DNA of 64,000 nt from Yoonia rosea. Lineage in GTDB: Bacteria; Pseudomonadota; Alphaproteobacteria; Rhodobacterales; Rhodobacteraceae. The DNA lies in NCBI RefSeq assembly GCF_900156505.1, contig NZ_FTPR01000001.1, forward strand, positions 1,240,001 through 1,304,000, given 5' to 3'. A model generated the notes under the pieces. The model saw only the letters and a list, made by a program, of their open reading frames with translations, did no database searches and was not told where the DNA came from. The position numbers and the translations under genes were made by a program. Positions 52,909-61,767 of this stretch are shown here, piece by piece. The first letter of the stretch is position 1; every line of letters begins with the position of its first letter.

Positions 52909-53868
52909 ATGCAAAAGATCTATCTTGCAGGCCATCGCGGCATGGTTGGTGGCGCAATCCTGCGCAAATTGCAGGCCCGTGGAAACGCGCAGATCATCAC
53001 CCGCACCCATGCGGAACTGGACCTGACAGACCAATCAGCGGTGCGCGATTTCATGCAGGCCGAAAAGCCCGATATCGTGATCCTTGCCGCCGCCAAAGTG
53101 GGTGGCATCCATGCCAACAACACCTACCCCGCTGATTTCATCTACGAAAACCTGATGATCGCCAGCAATGTCATCCATCAGGCTTATGCTGCCGGCGTGA
53201 CACGGCTGCTGCAGCTGGGATCGTCCTGCATTTATCCGCGCGACGCGGCCCAGCCGATGCGGGAAGACGCGCTTTTGACGGGGACGCTCGAACCCACAAA
53301 CGAGCCCTACGCAGTGGCCAAGATCGCAGGCATCAAGCTTTGCGAAAGCTACAACCGCCAGCACGGGGTGGATTATCGCAGCGTGATGCCGACCAATCTT
53401 TACGGCCCCGGTGATAATTTCCACCCAGAAAATAGCCATGTGCTGCCCGCGCTCATGCGCCGCTTCCATGAAGCCGCTCAGCAGAACCGCGATGAGGTTG
53501 TCATCTGGGGCAGTGGCACACCACGACGCGAATTCCTGCATGTTGACGATATGGCTACGGCTTCGCTCTTTGTGCTGGACCTGCCGAAGGCCGACTATGA
53601 CGCGAACACCGATCCGATGCTCAGCCACATCAATGTGGGCACCGGCGCCGATATTTCGATCCTTGAACTGGCGCAGGCCGTCGCAAAGGTCACAGGGTTT
53701 CAGGGCCGGATCACGACCGACCCTTCCAAACCTGACGGAACGCTGCGCAAACTGATGGATGTGGGACGTCTGGCCAAAATGGGCTGGCGCGCGCAGATCA
53801 ACCTTGAGGATGGGATCACGGAAACCTACCAATGGTATCTGGCGAATTTGGAAAACCTGAGGGGTTAA
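52909..53868 (+). CDS. fcl: GDP-L-fucose synthase
   Basis: This 319-residue extended SDR has [15 protein letters not shown] at the N-terminus, the family's [24 protein letters not shown] segments, the GSSCIYP catalytic Ser/Cys loop and the [15 protein letters not shown]yr/Lys pair. The ATG at 52909 has a GAGGTGG ribosome site; a GTG at 52900 is the alternative. It epimerises and reduces the product of Gmd with NADPH to GDP-L-fucose. Together they indicate that fucose (or a related 6-deoxyhexose) is part of the exopolysaccharide. Confidence 0.95.
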   Translation: MQKIYLAGHRGMVGGAILRKLQARGNAQIITRTHAELDLTDQSAVRDFMQAEKPDIVILAAAKVGGIHANNTYPADFIYENLMIASNVIHQAYAAGVTRLLQLGSSCIYPRDAAQPMREDALLTGTLEPTNEPYAVAKIAGIKLCESYNRQHGVDYRSVMPTNLYGPGDNFHPENSHVLPALMRRFHEAAQQNRDEVVIWGSGTPRREFLHVDDMATASLFVLDLPKADYDANTDPMLSHINVGTGADISILELAQAVAKVTGFQGRITTDPSKPDGTLRKLMDVGRLAKMGWRAQINLEDGITETYQWYLANLENLRG

Positions 53869-53874
53869 AGGCAT

Positions 53875-55323
53875 ATGGCGAACAAGATCAATCCGGTTCT
53901 GCTCTGCGGTGGTGCAGGGACACGGCTCTGGCCATTGTCGCGCAAATCCTATCCTAAACAGTTTGTAAAACTGATCGGCGAAGAAAGCCTGTTTCAGGCC
54001 TCTGCGCGCAGGTTGACAGGTACGGATTTCACCGCACCTTCGGTTGTGACAGCCGCGGATTTCCGGTTTGTTGTCTTGGAACAATTGGCAGCAGCGGAAA
54101 TCGCCCCTGCCGATATCCTGATCGAACCTGCTGCCAAAAACACCGCAGCCGCGATTTGTGCTGCCGCATTGGCCCTTGAAGCCCGCACACCCGGCGCGCT
54201 GATGTTGATTGCCCCGTCGGACCATGTGATCCCCGACGCAGACCGGTTTCGCGCGACGGTCGCGGCCGCTGTGCCCGCCGCGCTGGATGGGCAACTGGTC
54301 ACCTTTGGCATCCGGCCAGACCGTCCCGAAACAGGATATGGCTGGCTTGCGCTCTCCAGTGTCCCAACAGCCGAATTTGCACCGACACCACAACCCTTGA
54401 AGGGCTTCGTGGAAAAGCCTGATCTTGCGACAGCCGAGGCACTCTTGGCCGGCGGGATGCACCTGTGGAACGCAGGTATTTTCCTGTTCTCGACAACCAC
54501 GATCCTTGCCGCCTTTGCCGCGCATGCACCCGAGGTTCTCGCCGCGACCCGCGCCGCCTTTGAGGCCGCCGAAGCCGATCTCTCCTTTACACGCCTTGCC
54601 CCCGACGCCTGGGCCGATTGCCCCGAAATCTCCATCGACTACGCCGTGATGGAACAGGCCAACAATCTGACTGTCGTGCCCTATGGCGGCGCATGGTCCG
54701 ACCTTGGCGATTGGCAGGCCGTCTGGCGCGACGGCAAAGCAGACGCGCAGGGTGTTGTTAAATCCGGTCCGGCCACATCCATCGACTGCAAAGACACGCT
54801 GCTCCAGGCAACCAGCGGTGCACAACAACTGGTTGGCATCGGGCTGGAAGGGTTGGTGGCCATCGCAATGCCCGATGCTGTTCTGGTCGCGCATAAAGAC
54901 CGCACGCAAGACGTCAAAGAAGCGGTTATCAAACTCAAGGCCGCCGCTGTCCCCCAAGCCGAGACGCTGCCCCGCGACTACCGCCCTTGGGGGTGGTACG
55001 AAAGCCTCGTGGTCGGCACACGTTTTCAAGTGAAACGGATCGTCGTGCATCCGGGTGCGGCACTGTCGCTGCAAAGCCACCATCACCGCGCCGAGCACTG
55101 GATTGTTGTGGAAGGGACCGCGAAAGTGACCATCGATGAAACGGTCCAGCTGTTGAGCGAAAACCAGTCTGTTTATATCCCGCTGGGGGCCGTGCACCGC
55201 ATGGAGAACCCCGGCAAGCTGCCACTGACACTGATCGAGGTGCAGACAGGGGGCTATCTGGGCGAGGATGATATCATCCGCTACGACGATGTTTACGCCC
55301 GCGGCCAAGGTGCCAAAGGATGA
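53875..55323 (+). CDS. manC: Mannose-1-phosphate guanylyltransferase / mannose-6-phosphate isomerase
   Basis: This 482-residue bifunctional type II enzyme has the nucleotidyltransferase signature LLCGGAGTRLWPLSRKSYPKQF at the start (positions 10-31), and FVEKPDLATAEALLA and WNAGIFLFS in the first domain. The C-terminal cupin of the isomerase part has RPWGWYESLV, KRIVVHPGAALSLQSHHHRAEHW (metal-binding histidines) and EGTAKVTID. It makes GDP-mannose from mannose-1-phosphate and interconverts fructose- and mannose-6-phosphate. It sits between fucose synthase and phosphomannomutase, with an ATGA overlap to the latter. Confidence 0.95.
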   Translation: MANKINPVLLCGGAGTRLWPLSRKSYPKQFVKLIGEESLFQASARRLTGTDFTAPSVVTAADFRFVVLEQLAAAEIAPADILIEPAAKNTAAAICAAALALEARTPGALMLIAPSDHVIPDADRFRATVAAAVPAALDGQLVTFGIRPDRPETGYGWLALSSVPTAEFAPTPQPLKGFVEKPDLATAEALLAGGMHLWNAGIFLFSTTTILAAFAAHAPEVLAATRAAFEAAEADLSFTRLAPDAWADCPEISIDYAVMEQANNLTVVPYGGAWSDLGDWQAVWRDGKADAQGVVKSGPATSIDCKDTLLQATSGAQQLVGIGLEGLVAIAMPDAVLVAHKDRTQDVKEAVIKLKAAAVPQAETLPRDYRPWGWYESLVVGTRFQVKRIVVHPGAALSLQSHHHRAEHWIVVEGTAKVTIDETVQLLSENQSVYIPLGAVHRMENPGKLPLTLIEVQTGGYLGEDDIIRYDDVYARGQGAKG

Positions 55324-56687
55324 GCGCACTGACCTGCTTCAAGGCCTATGACATCCGCGGGCGGCTTGGCATCGACCTTGATGCCGAAATCGCCTACCGC
55401 ATCGGCCGCGCCTTTGCCGAAGCTTTGGGTGCAAGAACCGTCGTCCTCGGGCGCGATGTCAGGGCCTCGTCCGAGGAACTCGCGACAAGTGTCGCGCGTG
55501 GCGTGATGGACGCGGGATGTGATGTGCTTGATCTGGGGCTTGCGGGCACGGAAGAGATGTATTTCGCTACAACCCACTTCAACGCGGATGGCGGGATTTG
55601 CGTGACGGCCTCGCATAACCCGATGGATTACAACGGGATGAAAATGGTGCGGGCCGGGTCTGCGCCATTGGATGCAGCGAACGGTCTGGCGCGGATCAAA
55701 ACGCTGGCCGAGAAAAGTGAATTCACGAACTCAGGCACCGCTGGTACGCTGCGCGATATCGCCGCCGAAGCGCGTGTCGCCTATGTCGATTGCATGATGT
55801 CTTTCGTTGATCTGGACGCCCTCAAACCGCTCAGGATATTGGTGAATGCCGGTCACGGGACAGCCGGGCCAACCTTTGATGCCATCGCCGCAAAACTTGA
55901 TGCTCTTGGTGCGCCCCTGACATTTGAACGGCTGTTCCATGCGCCCGACGGCACCTTCCCGCAAGGTATCCCCAACCCGCTCTTGCCCGAGAACCGCCCC
56001 GCAACAGCATCGGCTGTCACCCGGTCAGGCGCCGATTTCGGCGTCGCATGGGATGGCGATTTTGACCGCTGTTTCTTCTTTGACCACGCGGGCAACTTTA
56101 TCGACGGGGAATATGTCGTGGGGCTCTTGGCCGAGGCGTTCTTGGCAAAAGAACCGGGGGCGAAAATCATCCATGATCCCCGGATCATCTGGAACACCCA
56201 AGACATCGTCACCAAGGCAGGCGGTCACGCCGTGCAATCGCCCACAGGCCACGCCTTTATCAAACAGGCGATGCGCGATGAGGACGCCATCTACGGTGGC
56301 GAAATGTCCGCGCACCACTATTTCCGCGACTTCGTCTACTGCGACAGCGGGATGATCCCCTTGCTCTTGGTGGCCGAACTGGTCAGCCGCAATGGGCCTC
56401 TTGCGGATCTCGTGGCGCAGCGCAAGATTGCCTTCCCCTCATCAGGCGAGATCAATTTCTCGCTGGATGATCCAAAGGCGGCAATCGCGCGGGTCCGCGC
56501 CGCATATGCCCCGCAGGCCATCGCAATCGACGAGACGGACGGCCTTGGAATGATCATGGGGGACTGGCGTTTCAATCTGCGCAGCTCGAATACCGAGCCG
56601 ATTGTCCGCTTGAATGTCGAAGCGCGTGGAGATGCCAGTCTGGTCCGAGAAGGTGTCACGCGTTTGACAGGGCTTCTCGTTCTCTGA
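55320..56687 (+). CDS. manB: Phosphomannomutase
   Basis: This 455-residue alpha-D-phosphohexomutase has the phosphoserine loop TASHNPMDYNGMK near residue 95, the metal loop DGDFDRCFFFD near 245, the sugar-binding GEMSAHHYFRDF near 325 and the phosphate-binding SNTEPIVRLNVEA near the C-terminus. It interconverts mannose-6- and mannose-1-phosphate, supplying ManC. The GEMSAHH form of the sugar loop is typical of mannose-active members. It ends the rightward GDP-sugar block, with the WecA-like gene converging on it. Confidence 0.94.
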   Translation: MSALTCFKAYDIRGRLGIDLDAEIAYRIGRAFAEALGARTVVLGRDVRASSEELATSVARGVMDAGCDVLDLGLAGTEEMYFATTHFNADGGICVTASHNPMDYNGMKMVRAGSAPLDAANGLARIKTLAEKSEFTNSGTAGTLRDIAAEARVAYVDCMMSFVDLDALKPLRILVNAGHGTAGPTFDAIAAKLDALGAPLTFERLFHAPDGTFPQGIPNPLLPENRPATASAVTRSGADFGVAWDGDFDRCFFFDHAGNFIDGEYVVGLLAEAFLAKEPGAKIIHDPRIIWNTQDIVTKAGGHAVQSPTGHAFIKQAMRDEDAIYGGEMSAHHYFRDFVYCDSGMIPLLLVAELVSRNGPLADLVAQRKIAFPSSGEINFSLDDPKAAIARVRAAYAPQAIAIDETDGLGMIMGDWRFNLRSSNTEPIVRLNVEARGDASLVREGVTRLTGLLVL

Positions 56688-56722
56688 ACATCGAATAGCG
56701 ATGTGAAAATCGGGGCGGAGGA

Positions 56723-57838
56723 CTAGGCCTCTTGCGGTCTTTGCCGACAGGCACGAATGGCTGGTACGGCCACCAGATAAGACGCAATAAAAACGGCGAG
56801 AAACGCCAACACAGTGAAAAACGCAGCGCGGTTGTGATCCCACAAAAGTACCCCGCACACCTGCGGGGCAATCACAAATGGTGCGAGCACAAGTGTCGTC
56901 AGCGGATTGGCAATGCGGCGCCGCTTGCGTCCGAGAATGCAAATTTCCAACCCGCGCATCACCAGTTGGTGAAAGTGCAACCGGTCAGGCGCCATCGCAT
57001 CTTTTTTCGACCTGCTGCGCCGGTATATCGCAAAAACCGTATCCGCGAGCGGCCAGAACAAGGTGAGCAGGATGGCCCAAGCAGACACCTGAGATGAATC
57101 GATTAGCACGGCAATGCCAAACCAACTCAGCACAAATCCGATCGTATAGGCACCAGCATCCCCGAGGAAAATAATTCCGAACGGGAAATTCACCAGAAAG
57201 AAGCCAAAGATGACGGCAGCAAGCATCATGCTCACCATGGCCATCGTGTCATATCCTGCCTGCAGCGAAATCAACGCGATAGATACCGAAGCGCCGATTG
57301 CGGTCAAAGCCGCGAGACCGTTGACGCCATCAATCAGGTTAAACCCGTTCGCAACGCCCGCTGTGATCAGCAACGTGAAAGGAACACCGACAATCCAATA
57401 CTGCATGAGCAGATCAAAATAAGGCATGCTGATACGCGGCAACCAAACCCCCAACAAGACGATGACCACTAAACTGGCAACGCAAACTGCGAGTAGCCGC
57501 CTGCGCGGTGAAACCCGAAACCCCAAGTCTTCGCTTAGCCCTACGAGAAACAGCAGCGTTGTCGCGATGATAACGCCAAGATAGCTCTGCACGATTGTGG
57601 TGGGCGCAAAGACCACACCCAGCGCCAGAGTAAAGAAGATCGCGACGCCACCGATACGGGGTGTTGGCCGCGAATGCATTGATTGAACTGCATTTTCGTC
57701 ATCGCGGCGGCCGCACAACCACGGGAAAACCTGCGCCAAGGCGATGATGCAAAGGCACGCCACGAATGATATGGCCGCAATAAAACCCAGAGAATACCGG
57801 AAGAGTTGGGCCACTTCAGAATGCATCAATACCGCCAA
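56723..57838 (-). CDS. WecA/MraY-like polyprenyl-phosphate GlcNAc-1-phosphate transferase
   Basis: This 371-residue membrane protein has about ten to eleven helices. GGVAIFFTLALG, FLVGLSEDLGFRVSPRRRLL (the Mg-binding region, with Glu-Asp where DD is common), ANGFNLIDGVNGLAAL and FGIIFLGDAGAYTIGF are seen in order, followed by a basic cytoplasmic loop with RLHFHQL. This is the WecA-type initiating transferase that loads HexNAc-1-phosphate on the lipid carrier. It probably starts assembly of the repeat unit whose next sugar may be added by the WecG-type enzyme at 37760. In-frame ATGs occur at 57838 and 57826. Confidence 0.9.
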   Translation of the reverse strand: MAVLMHSEVAQLFRYSLGFIAAISFVACLCIIALAQVFPWLCGRRDDENAVQSMHSRPTPRIGGVAIFFTLALGVVFAPTTIVQSYLGVIIATTLLFLVGLSEDLGFRVSPRRRLLAVCVASLVVIVLLGVWLPRISMPYFDLLMQYWIVGVPFTLLITAGVANGFNLIDGVNGLAALTAIGASVSIALISLQAGYDTMAMVSMMLAAVIFGFFLVNFPFGIIFLGDAGAYTIGFVLSWFGIAVLIDSSQVSAWAILLTLFWPLADTVFAIYRRSRSKKDAMAPDRLHFHQLVMRGLEICILGRKRRRIANPLTTLVLAPFVIAPQVCGVLLWDHNRAAFFTVLAFLAVFIASYLVAVPAIRACRQRPQEA

Positions 57839-58032
57839 ATCTTCAATTCTTGATAGATTTCTCGGGCCTCTTATACAGCAACCCTGTCGTCATCAACAGC
57901 TATACATTGCAACTCTCGCTGGCAACGCAGCAAGGTTTCGCCTGTGCAGCTTACGCGCCAGATGCGCGCTGGTCAGGACAGGCACGGCAACCTCTGTCCG
58001 ATCCGCCACAACGCATTCAAGCGGTGCTGACC

Positions 58033-60426
58033 CTAGAACGGCACGTCATCGGCTTTGTCGGCGCTGACCACATATTGCGCCACGACATGTTTGGAACCGG
58101 CTTTGTCAAACTCGATGACAAGCTTGTCACCTTCGATCCCGATCACTTCGCCATAACCGAATTTCTGATGGAACACGCGCTCGCCTTCGGTAAAGGCGCT
58201 AACGGCGGTCATATCAATGGTCATATTGCGTGCTTCGGACGGCATTGCCATGCCGCGCTGCTGGCTCCGCGACTGCAACCGCCGCCAGCCAGGAGAGTTG
58301 TAGACATCCGCACTATGCGCCTTTTCATGTAGGTCGGAGCCCACCATGCCCGCCATCGCAGGCGATGCGCTTGCCGCCATGCCCGCCGCACCATAGCCTC
58401 CGCCATAAAGACCCGGCGGCGTCAGCACCTCGACGTGATCTTCTGGCAGTTCGTCGATAAAGCGGGACGGCATCGCCGATTGCCATTGGCCATAAACACG
58501 CCTGTTCGCGGCAAAAGACACGGTGCAGATCTCTTCGGCGCGGGTAATGCCCACATAGGCCAGTCGCCGCTCTTCTTCGAGGCCTTTGACCCCGCTTTCG
58601 TCCATCGACCGTTGCGACGGGAACAACCCGTCCTCCCAGCCCGGCAGAAAGACCGCAGGGAACTCAAGGCCCTTGGCCGCATGCAAGGTCATGATGCTCA
58701 CCTTCTCGCCCTGCTCTTCGGTTTCATTGTCCATGATCAGGCTGACGTGTTCGAGAAACCCTTGCAGGTTCTCGAAATTCTCCAGCGCTTTGACGAGTTC
58801 CTTGAGGTTCTCAAGCCGCCCCGGCGCTTCGGGTGTTTTGTCGTTCTGCCAAAAACCGGTATAGCCGCTTTCGTCCAAAATCATCTCGGCCAGTTCAACA
58901 TGGGTGTCCGCCTCGGCCCGCACCTGCGCATGCCAGCGATCCAAAGAGCCGACCAGAAACGTCAGCTCTTTCAGACCTTTGCCACCCAGGAGTTTGCCCT
59001 GACAGACCAGCCGCGCGCCCTCAACCAGCGACACGCCATTGCTGCGCGCCGTGCGCTGGATTGTCTGTATCGCCTTGTCACCCAGACCCCGCTTCGGTGT
59101 ATTCACGATGCGCTCGAAGGCCAGATCATCCTCGGGGCTTACGGCCAGCCGGAAATAGGCCATCGCGTCGCGGATCTCCATCCGTTCATAGAAACGCGGT
59201 CCACCGATCACGCGGTATGGCAGGCCGATGGTCAAAAACCGGTCCTCAAAGGCGCGCATCTGATGGCTGGCGCGCACGAGGATCGCCATGTGATCAAGGC
59301 CCAAGGGTGCCATGCCGCGCGTCCCGCGTTGCATCGCTTCAACCTCTTCGCCGATCCAGCGCGCCTCTTCCTCTCCATCCCAATGGCCGATCAGACGAAC
59401 CTTTTCGCCATCGGTCCGAGACGTGAACAAGGTCTTGCCCAACCGCCCCTTATTGGCAGCAATCACGCCGGATGCCGCCGCCAGAATATGCGGGGTCGAG
59501 CGATAATTCTCTTCCAGCCGCACCACATGCGCGCCGGGAAAATCCTTTTCAAACCGCAGGATGTTGCCCACCTCGGCGCCGCGCCAGCCATAGATCGACT
59601 GGTCGTCATCGCCCACACAGCAGACATTCTTATGCGAGGCCGCCAAAAGGCGCAGCCACATATATTGGGCGACGTTGGTATCCTGATACTCGTCCACCAG
59701 AATATAGCGGAACCAGCGTTGGTATTGATCCAGCACATCTTCGTGCTTTTGGAAAATCGTGACCATGTGCAAAAGGATATCGCCGAAATCGACCGCGTTC
59801 AGGTCCAGCAAACGGCGTTGATAGGCGGCGTATAGTTCCACCCCCTTGTGATCAAACGCACCGCTATCGGCGACAGGCACCTTATCGGGTGTCAGCGCCT
59901 TGTTCTTCCAGCCATCGATGATCCCCGACAGCATCCGCGCAGGCCAGCGTTTGTGGTCAATGCCTGCGGCCTCGATCAACTGCTTCATCAGGCGGATCTG
60001 GTCATCGGTATCCAGAATGGTGAAATTCGACTTGAGCCCAACCAATTCGGCATGACGGCGCAACTGCTTGGCGCAGACCGAATGGAAAGTCCCCAACCAA
60101 GGCATCCCCTCGACCGCTTCGCCCATTAACCCGCCGATGCGTGATTTCATCTCGCGCGCGGCTTTGTTGGTAAAGGTCACCGCCAATATCTCATGCGGTC
60201 GTGCAGTCCCTGTCGCCAGAAGATGGGTAATGCGGGTGGTCAGCGCCTTGGTCTTGCCGGTTCCGGCGCCCGCCAACATCAAAACAGGCCCGCTCAGGGT
60301 CTCGACCGCCTCGCGCTGCGCGGGGTTCAAACCGTCCAGATAGGCCGCACTCGGCCGCGCCATCGCACGCTGGCTCAGTGGCACGGCGGCCGCCTCAAAG
60401 GCATCATCTTCGGAAAAACTGCTCAT
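58033..60426 (-). CDS. uvrD: ATP-dependent DNA helicase UvrD/PcrA
   Basis: This protein of about 797 residues starts at the ATG at 60424-60426 (MSSFSEDDAF). The much longer open frame upstream covers the divergent promoter and the neighbouring gene and is rejected. Helicase superfamily 1 motifs are clear: LNPAQREAVET (Q), AGAGTGKTKALTTRI (Walker A), VDEYQDTN (motif II), VGDDDQSIYGWRGA (III), VRLEENYRST (IV), TLHAAKGLEFPAVFL (V) and YVGITRAEE (VI). A C-terminal Tudor-like part, GYGEVIGIEGDKLVIEFD, is standard. It unwinds DNA in repair. Confidence 0.95.
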   Translation of the reverse strand: MSSFSEDDAFEAAAVPLSQRAMARPSAAYLDGLNPAQREAVETLSGPVLMLAGAGTGKTKALTTRITHLLATGTARPHEILAVTFTNKAAREMKSRIGGLMGEAVEGMPWLGTFHSVCAKQLRRHAELVGLKSNFTILDTDDQIRLMKQLIEAAGIDHKRWPARMLSGIIDGWKNKALTPDKVPVADSGAFDHKGVELYAAYQRRLLDLNAVDFGDILLHMVTIFQKHEDVLDQYQRWFRYILVDEYQDTNVAQYMWLRLLAASHKNVCCVGDDDQSIYGWRGAEVGNILRFEKDFPGAHVVRLEENYRSTPHILAAASGVIAANKGRLGKTLFTSRTDGEKVRLIGHWDGEEEARWIGEEVEAMQRGTRGMAPLGLDHMAILVRASHQMRAFEDRFLTIGLPYRVIGGPRFYERMEIRDAMAYFRLAVSPEDDLAFERIVNTPKRGLGDKAIQTIQRTARSNGVSLVEGARLVCQGKLLGGKGLKELTFLVGSLDRWHAQVRAEADTHVELAEMILDESGYTGFWQNDKTPEAPGRLENLKELVKALENFENLQGFLEHVSLIMDNETEEQGEKVSIMTLHAAKGLEFPAVFLPGWEDGLFPSQRSMDESGVKGLEEERRLAYVGITRAEEICTVSFAANRRVYGQWQSAMPSRFIDELPEDHVEVLTPPGLYGGGYGAAGMAASASPAMAGMVGSDLHEKAHSADVYNSPGWRRLQSRSQQRGMAMPSEARNMTIDMTAVSAFTEGERVFHQKFGYGEVIGIEGDKLVIEFDKAGSKHVVAQYVVSADKADDVPF

Positions 60427-60567
60427 CCCCCACACATAGCGCCAACGGGCGCGGGTGAAAAGCCTTGTTCTACTTCCGTTCTCATCGTTATTATTGGCCC
60501 AAAAAATATCCCCGCCGGAGGCTCCGACCCATTGCCAAGCACACCTGAGCCGCAATAGCGTCAGCCC
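60427..60567. promoter_or_regulatory. Divergent promoter region, uvrD versus hydroxy-acid dehydrogenase
   Basis: These 141 bases separate two genes read in opposite directions and must contain both starts of transcription. No convincing operator or sigma-factor boxes were identified by eye. Confidence 0.35.
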
Positions 60568-61716
60568 ATGACATACCATAGCCGCTACCCCGCCATTTCC
60601 GATCTCAAGGCCCGCGCGCGCAGGCGGATGCCGCATTTCGTGTGGGAATACCTCGATAGCGCCACGGGGGTAGAGGCCACACAGAAACGCAACCGCGCGC
60701 AGCTGGATCAGGTGTTGTTCAACCCCTCGATCCTGCACGGCGAATTCAAACCCGATCTTTCGACAAGCCTGCTGGGCCACACCCACCCGCTGCCGATTGG
60801 CATCGCTCCTGTCGGCATGTCCGGGCTGATCTGGCCCGGCGCGGAACAGATGCTGGCGCGCACAGCCGCCGCCGAAAATATCCCCTACGCCCTGTCCACT
60901 GTCGCCAGCCAGCTGCCCGAAGACGTAGGCCCCCATGCAGGCCCGCACGCATGGTTCCAGCTCTATCCGCCGCGCGACCCCGGCATCCGGGATGATCTTC
61001 TCAAGCGCGCCCGAGACAGTGGCTTCACCGCCATCGTGCTGACGGTGGATGTTCCCGTTGCATCGCGCCGCGAACGCCAGACCCGCGGGGGGCTGACACA
61101 ACCGCCGAAACTCACGCCAAGACTGGCAATACAGGCGGCGCAATGCCCCGCATGGCTGAACGGGATCCGCAAGACCGGCATGCCACGGCTGCGGCTGATG
61201 GAGAGCTATTCGGATATCAAAGGCACCCTGCCTTCAAACGAACATGTGGGGTATCTTTTGCGCACCTCGCCCGATTGGGACTATTTCAAAGTGCTTCGCG
61301 ATGCATGGGACGGTCCGCTCATCGTCAAAGGCGTCAGTCTGCCCGAGGATGCCGCGCGCCTGACGGCGGAAGGCGCCGATGTGATCTGGGTCAGCAACCA
61401 CGCAGGCCGTCAGTTCGACGGTGGCCCATCCACGATCGAAACGCTGCCGCAAGTGCGCGCGGCTACCGATTTGCCCGTCATTTTCGACAGCGGCATCGAA
61501 GGTGGATTGGATGTCTTGCGCGCACTCGCATTGGGTGCGGATTTCGTCATGCTTGGTCGTGCCTTCCATTACGGCGTGGCTGCCTTGGGTGAACCGGGGG
61601 CCGCCCATGTACTTGATATCCTGCGACAAGACATGATCAGCAATATGGGCCAATTGGGCACACGGACATTGGCCGATGTGCCCGCACGCCTGCGCAAACC
61701 ACCGCAATCGTCCTAG
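60568..61716 (+). CDS. FMN-dependent alpha-hydroxy-acid dehydrogenase (LldD-like)
   Basis: This 382-residue TIM-barrel flavoenzyme begins RYPAISDLKARARRRMPHFV, and TATGVEAT-like, PIGIAPVGMSGLIWPGAEQ, YALSTVASQ and FQLYPPRDPG segments line the FMN site. The catalytic histidine is in VSNHAGRQFDGGPSTIETLP, and FDSGIEGGLDVLRALALGAD binds phosphate. The family covers L-lactate, glycolate and mandelate enzymes. Lactate dehydrogenase is the most common role in this group. It is followed by pyruvate carboxylase after about 50 bases, which would fit lactate-to-pyruvate-to-oxaloacetate use. The substrate is not settled. Confidence 0.9.
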   Translation: MTYHSRYPAISDLKARARRRMPHFVWEYLDSATGVEATQKRNRAQLDQVLFNPSILHGEFKPDLSTSLLGHTHPLPIGIAPVGMSGLIWPGAEQMLARTAAAENIPYALSTVASQLPEDVGPHAGPHAWFQLYPPRDPGIRDDLLKRARDSGFTAIVLTVDVPVASRRERQTRGGLTQPPKLTPRLAIQAAQCPAWLNGIRKTGMPRLRLMESYSDIKGTLPSNEHVGYLLRTSPDWDYFKVLRDAWDGPLIVKGVSLPEDAARLTAEGADVIWVSNHAGRQFDGGPSTIETLPQVRAATDLPVIFDSGIEGGLDVLRALALGADFVMLGRAFHYGVAALGEPGAAHVLDILRQDMISNMGQLGTRTLADVPARLRKPPQSS

Positions 61717-61767
61717 ACGCGCGGCAGATTGCCGCTTAGTAATGCTGCAACTGCAAAGGAACGATCT

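Noticed and set aside
53035..55329. A 764-codon open frame on the minus strand
   Set aside because: It lies antisense to fcl and manC, which have full family motifs. The antisense translation has no recognisable domain, and long shadow frames are common in GC-rich DNA.
58435..59835. A 466-codon open frame on the plus strand
   Set aside because: Shadow of the UvrD helicase gene; the helicase motifs fix the coding strand.
60427..61143. N-terminal extension of the UvrD frame
   Set aside because: It covers the divergent promoter and part of the hydroxy-acid dehydrogenase gene antisense. Conserved helicase sequence begins only after the ATG at 60426.
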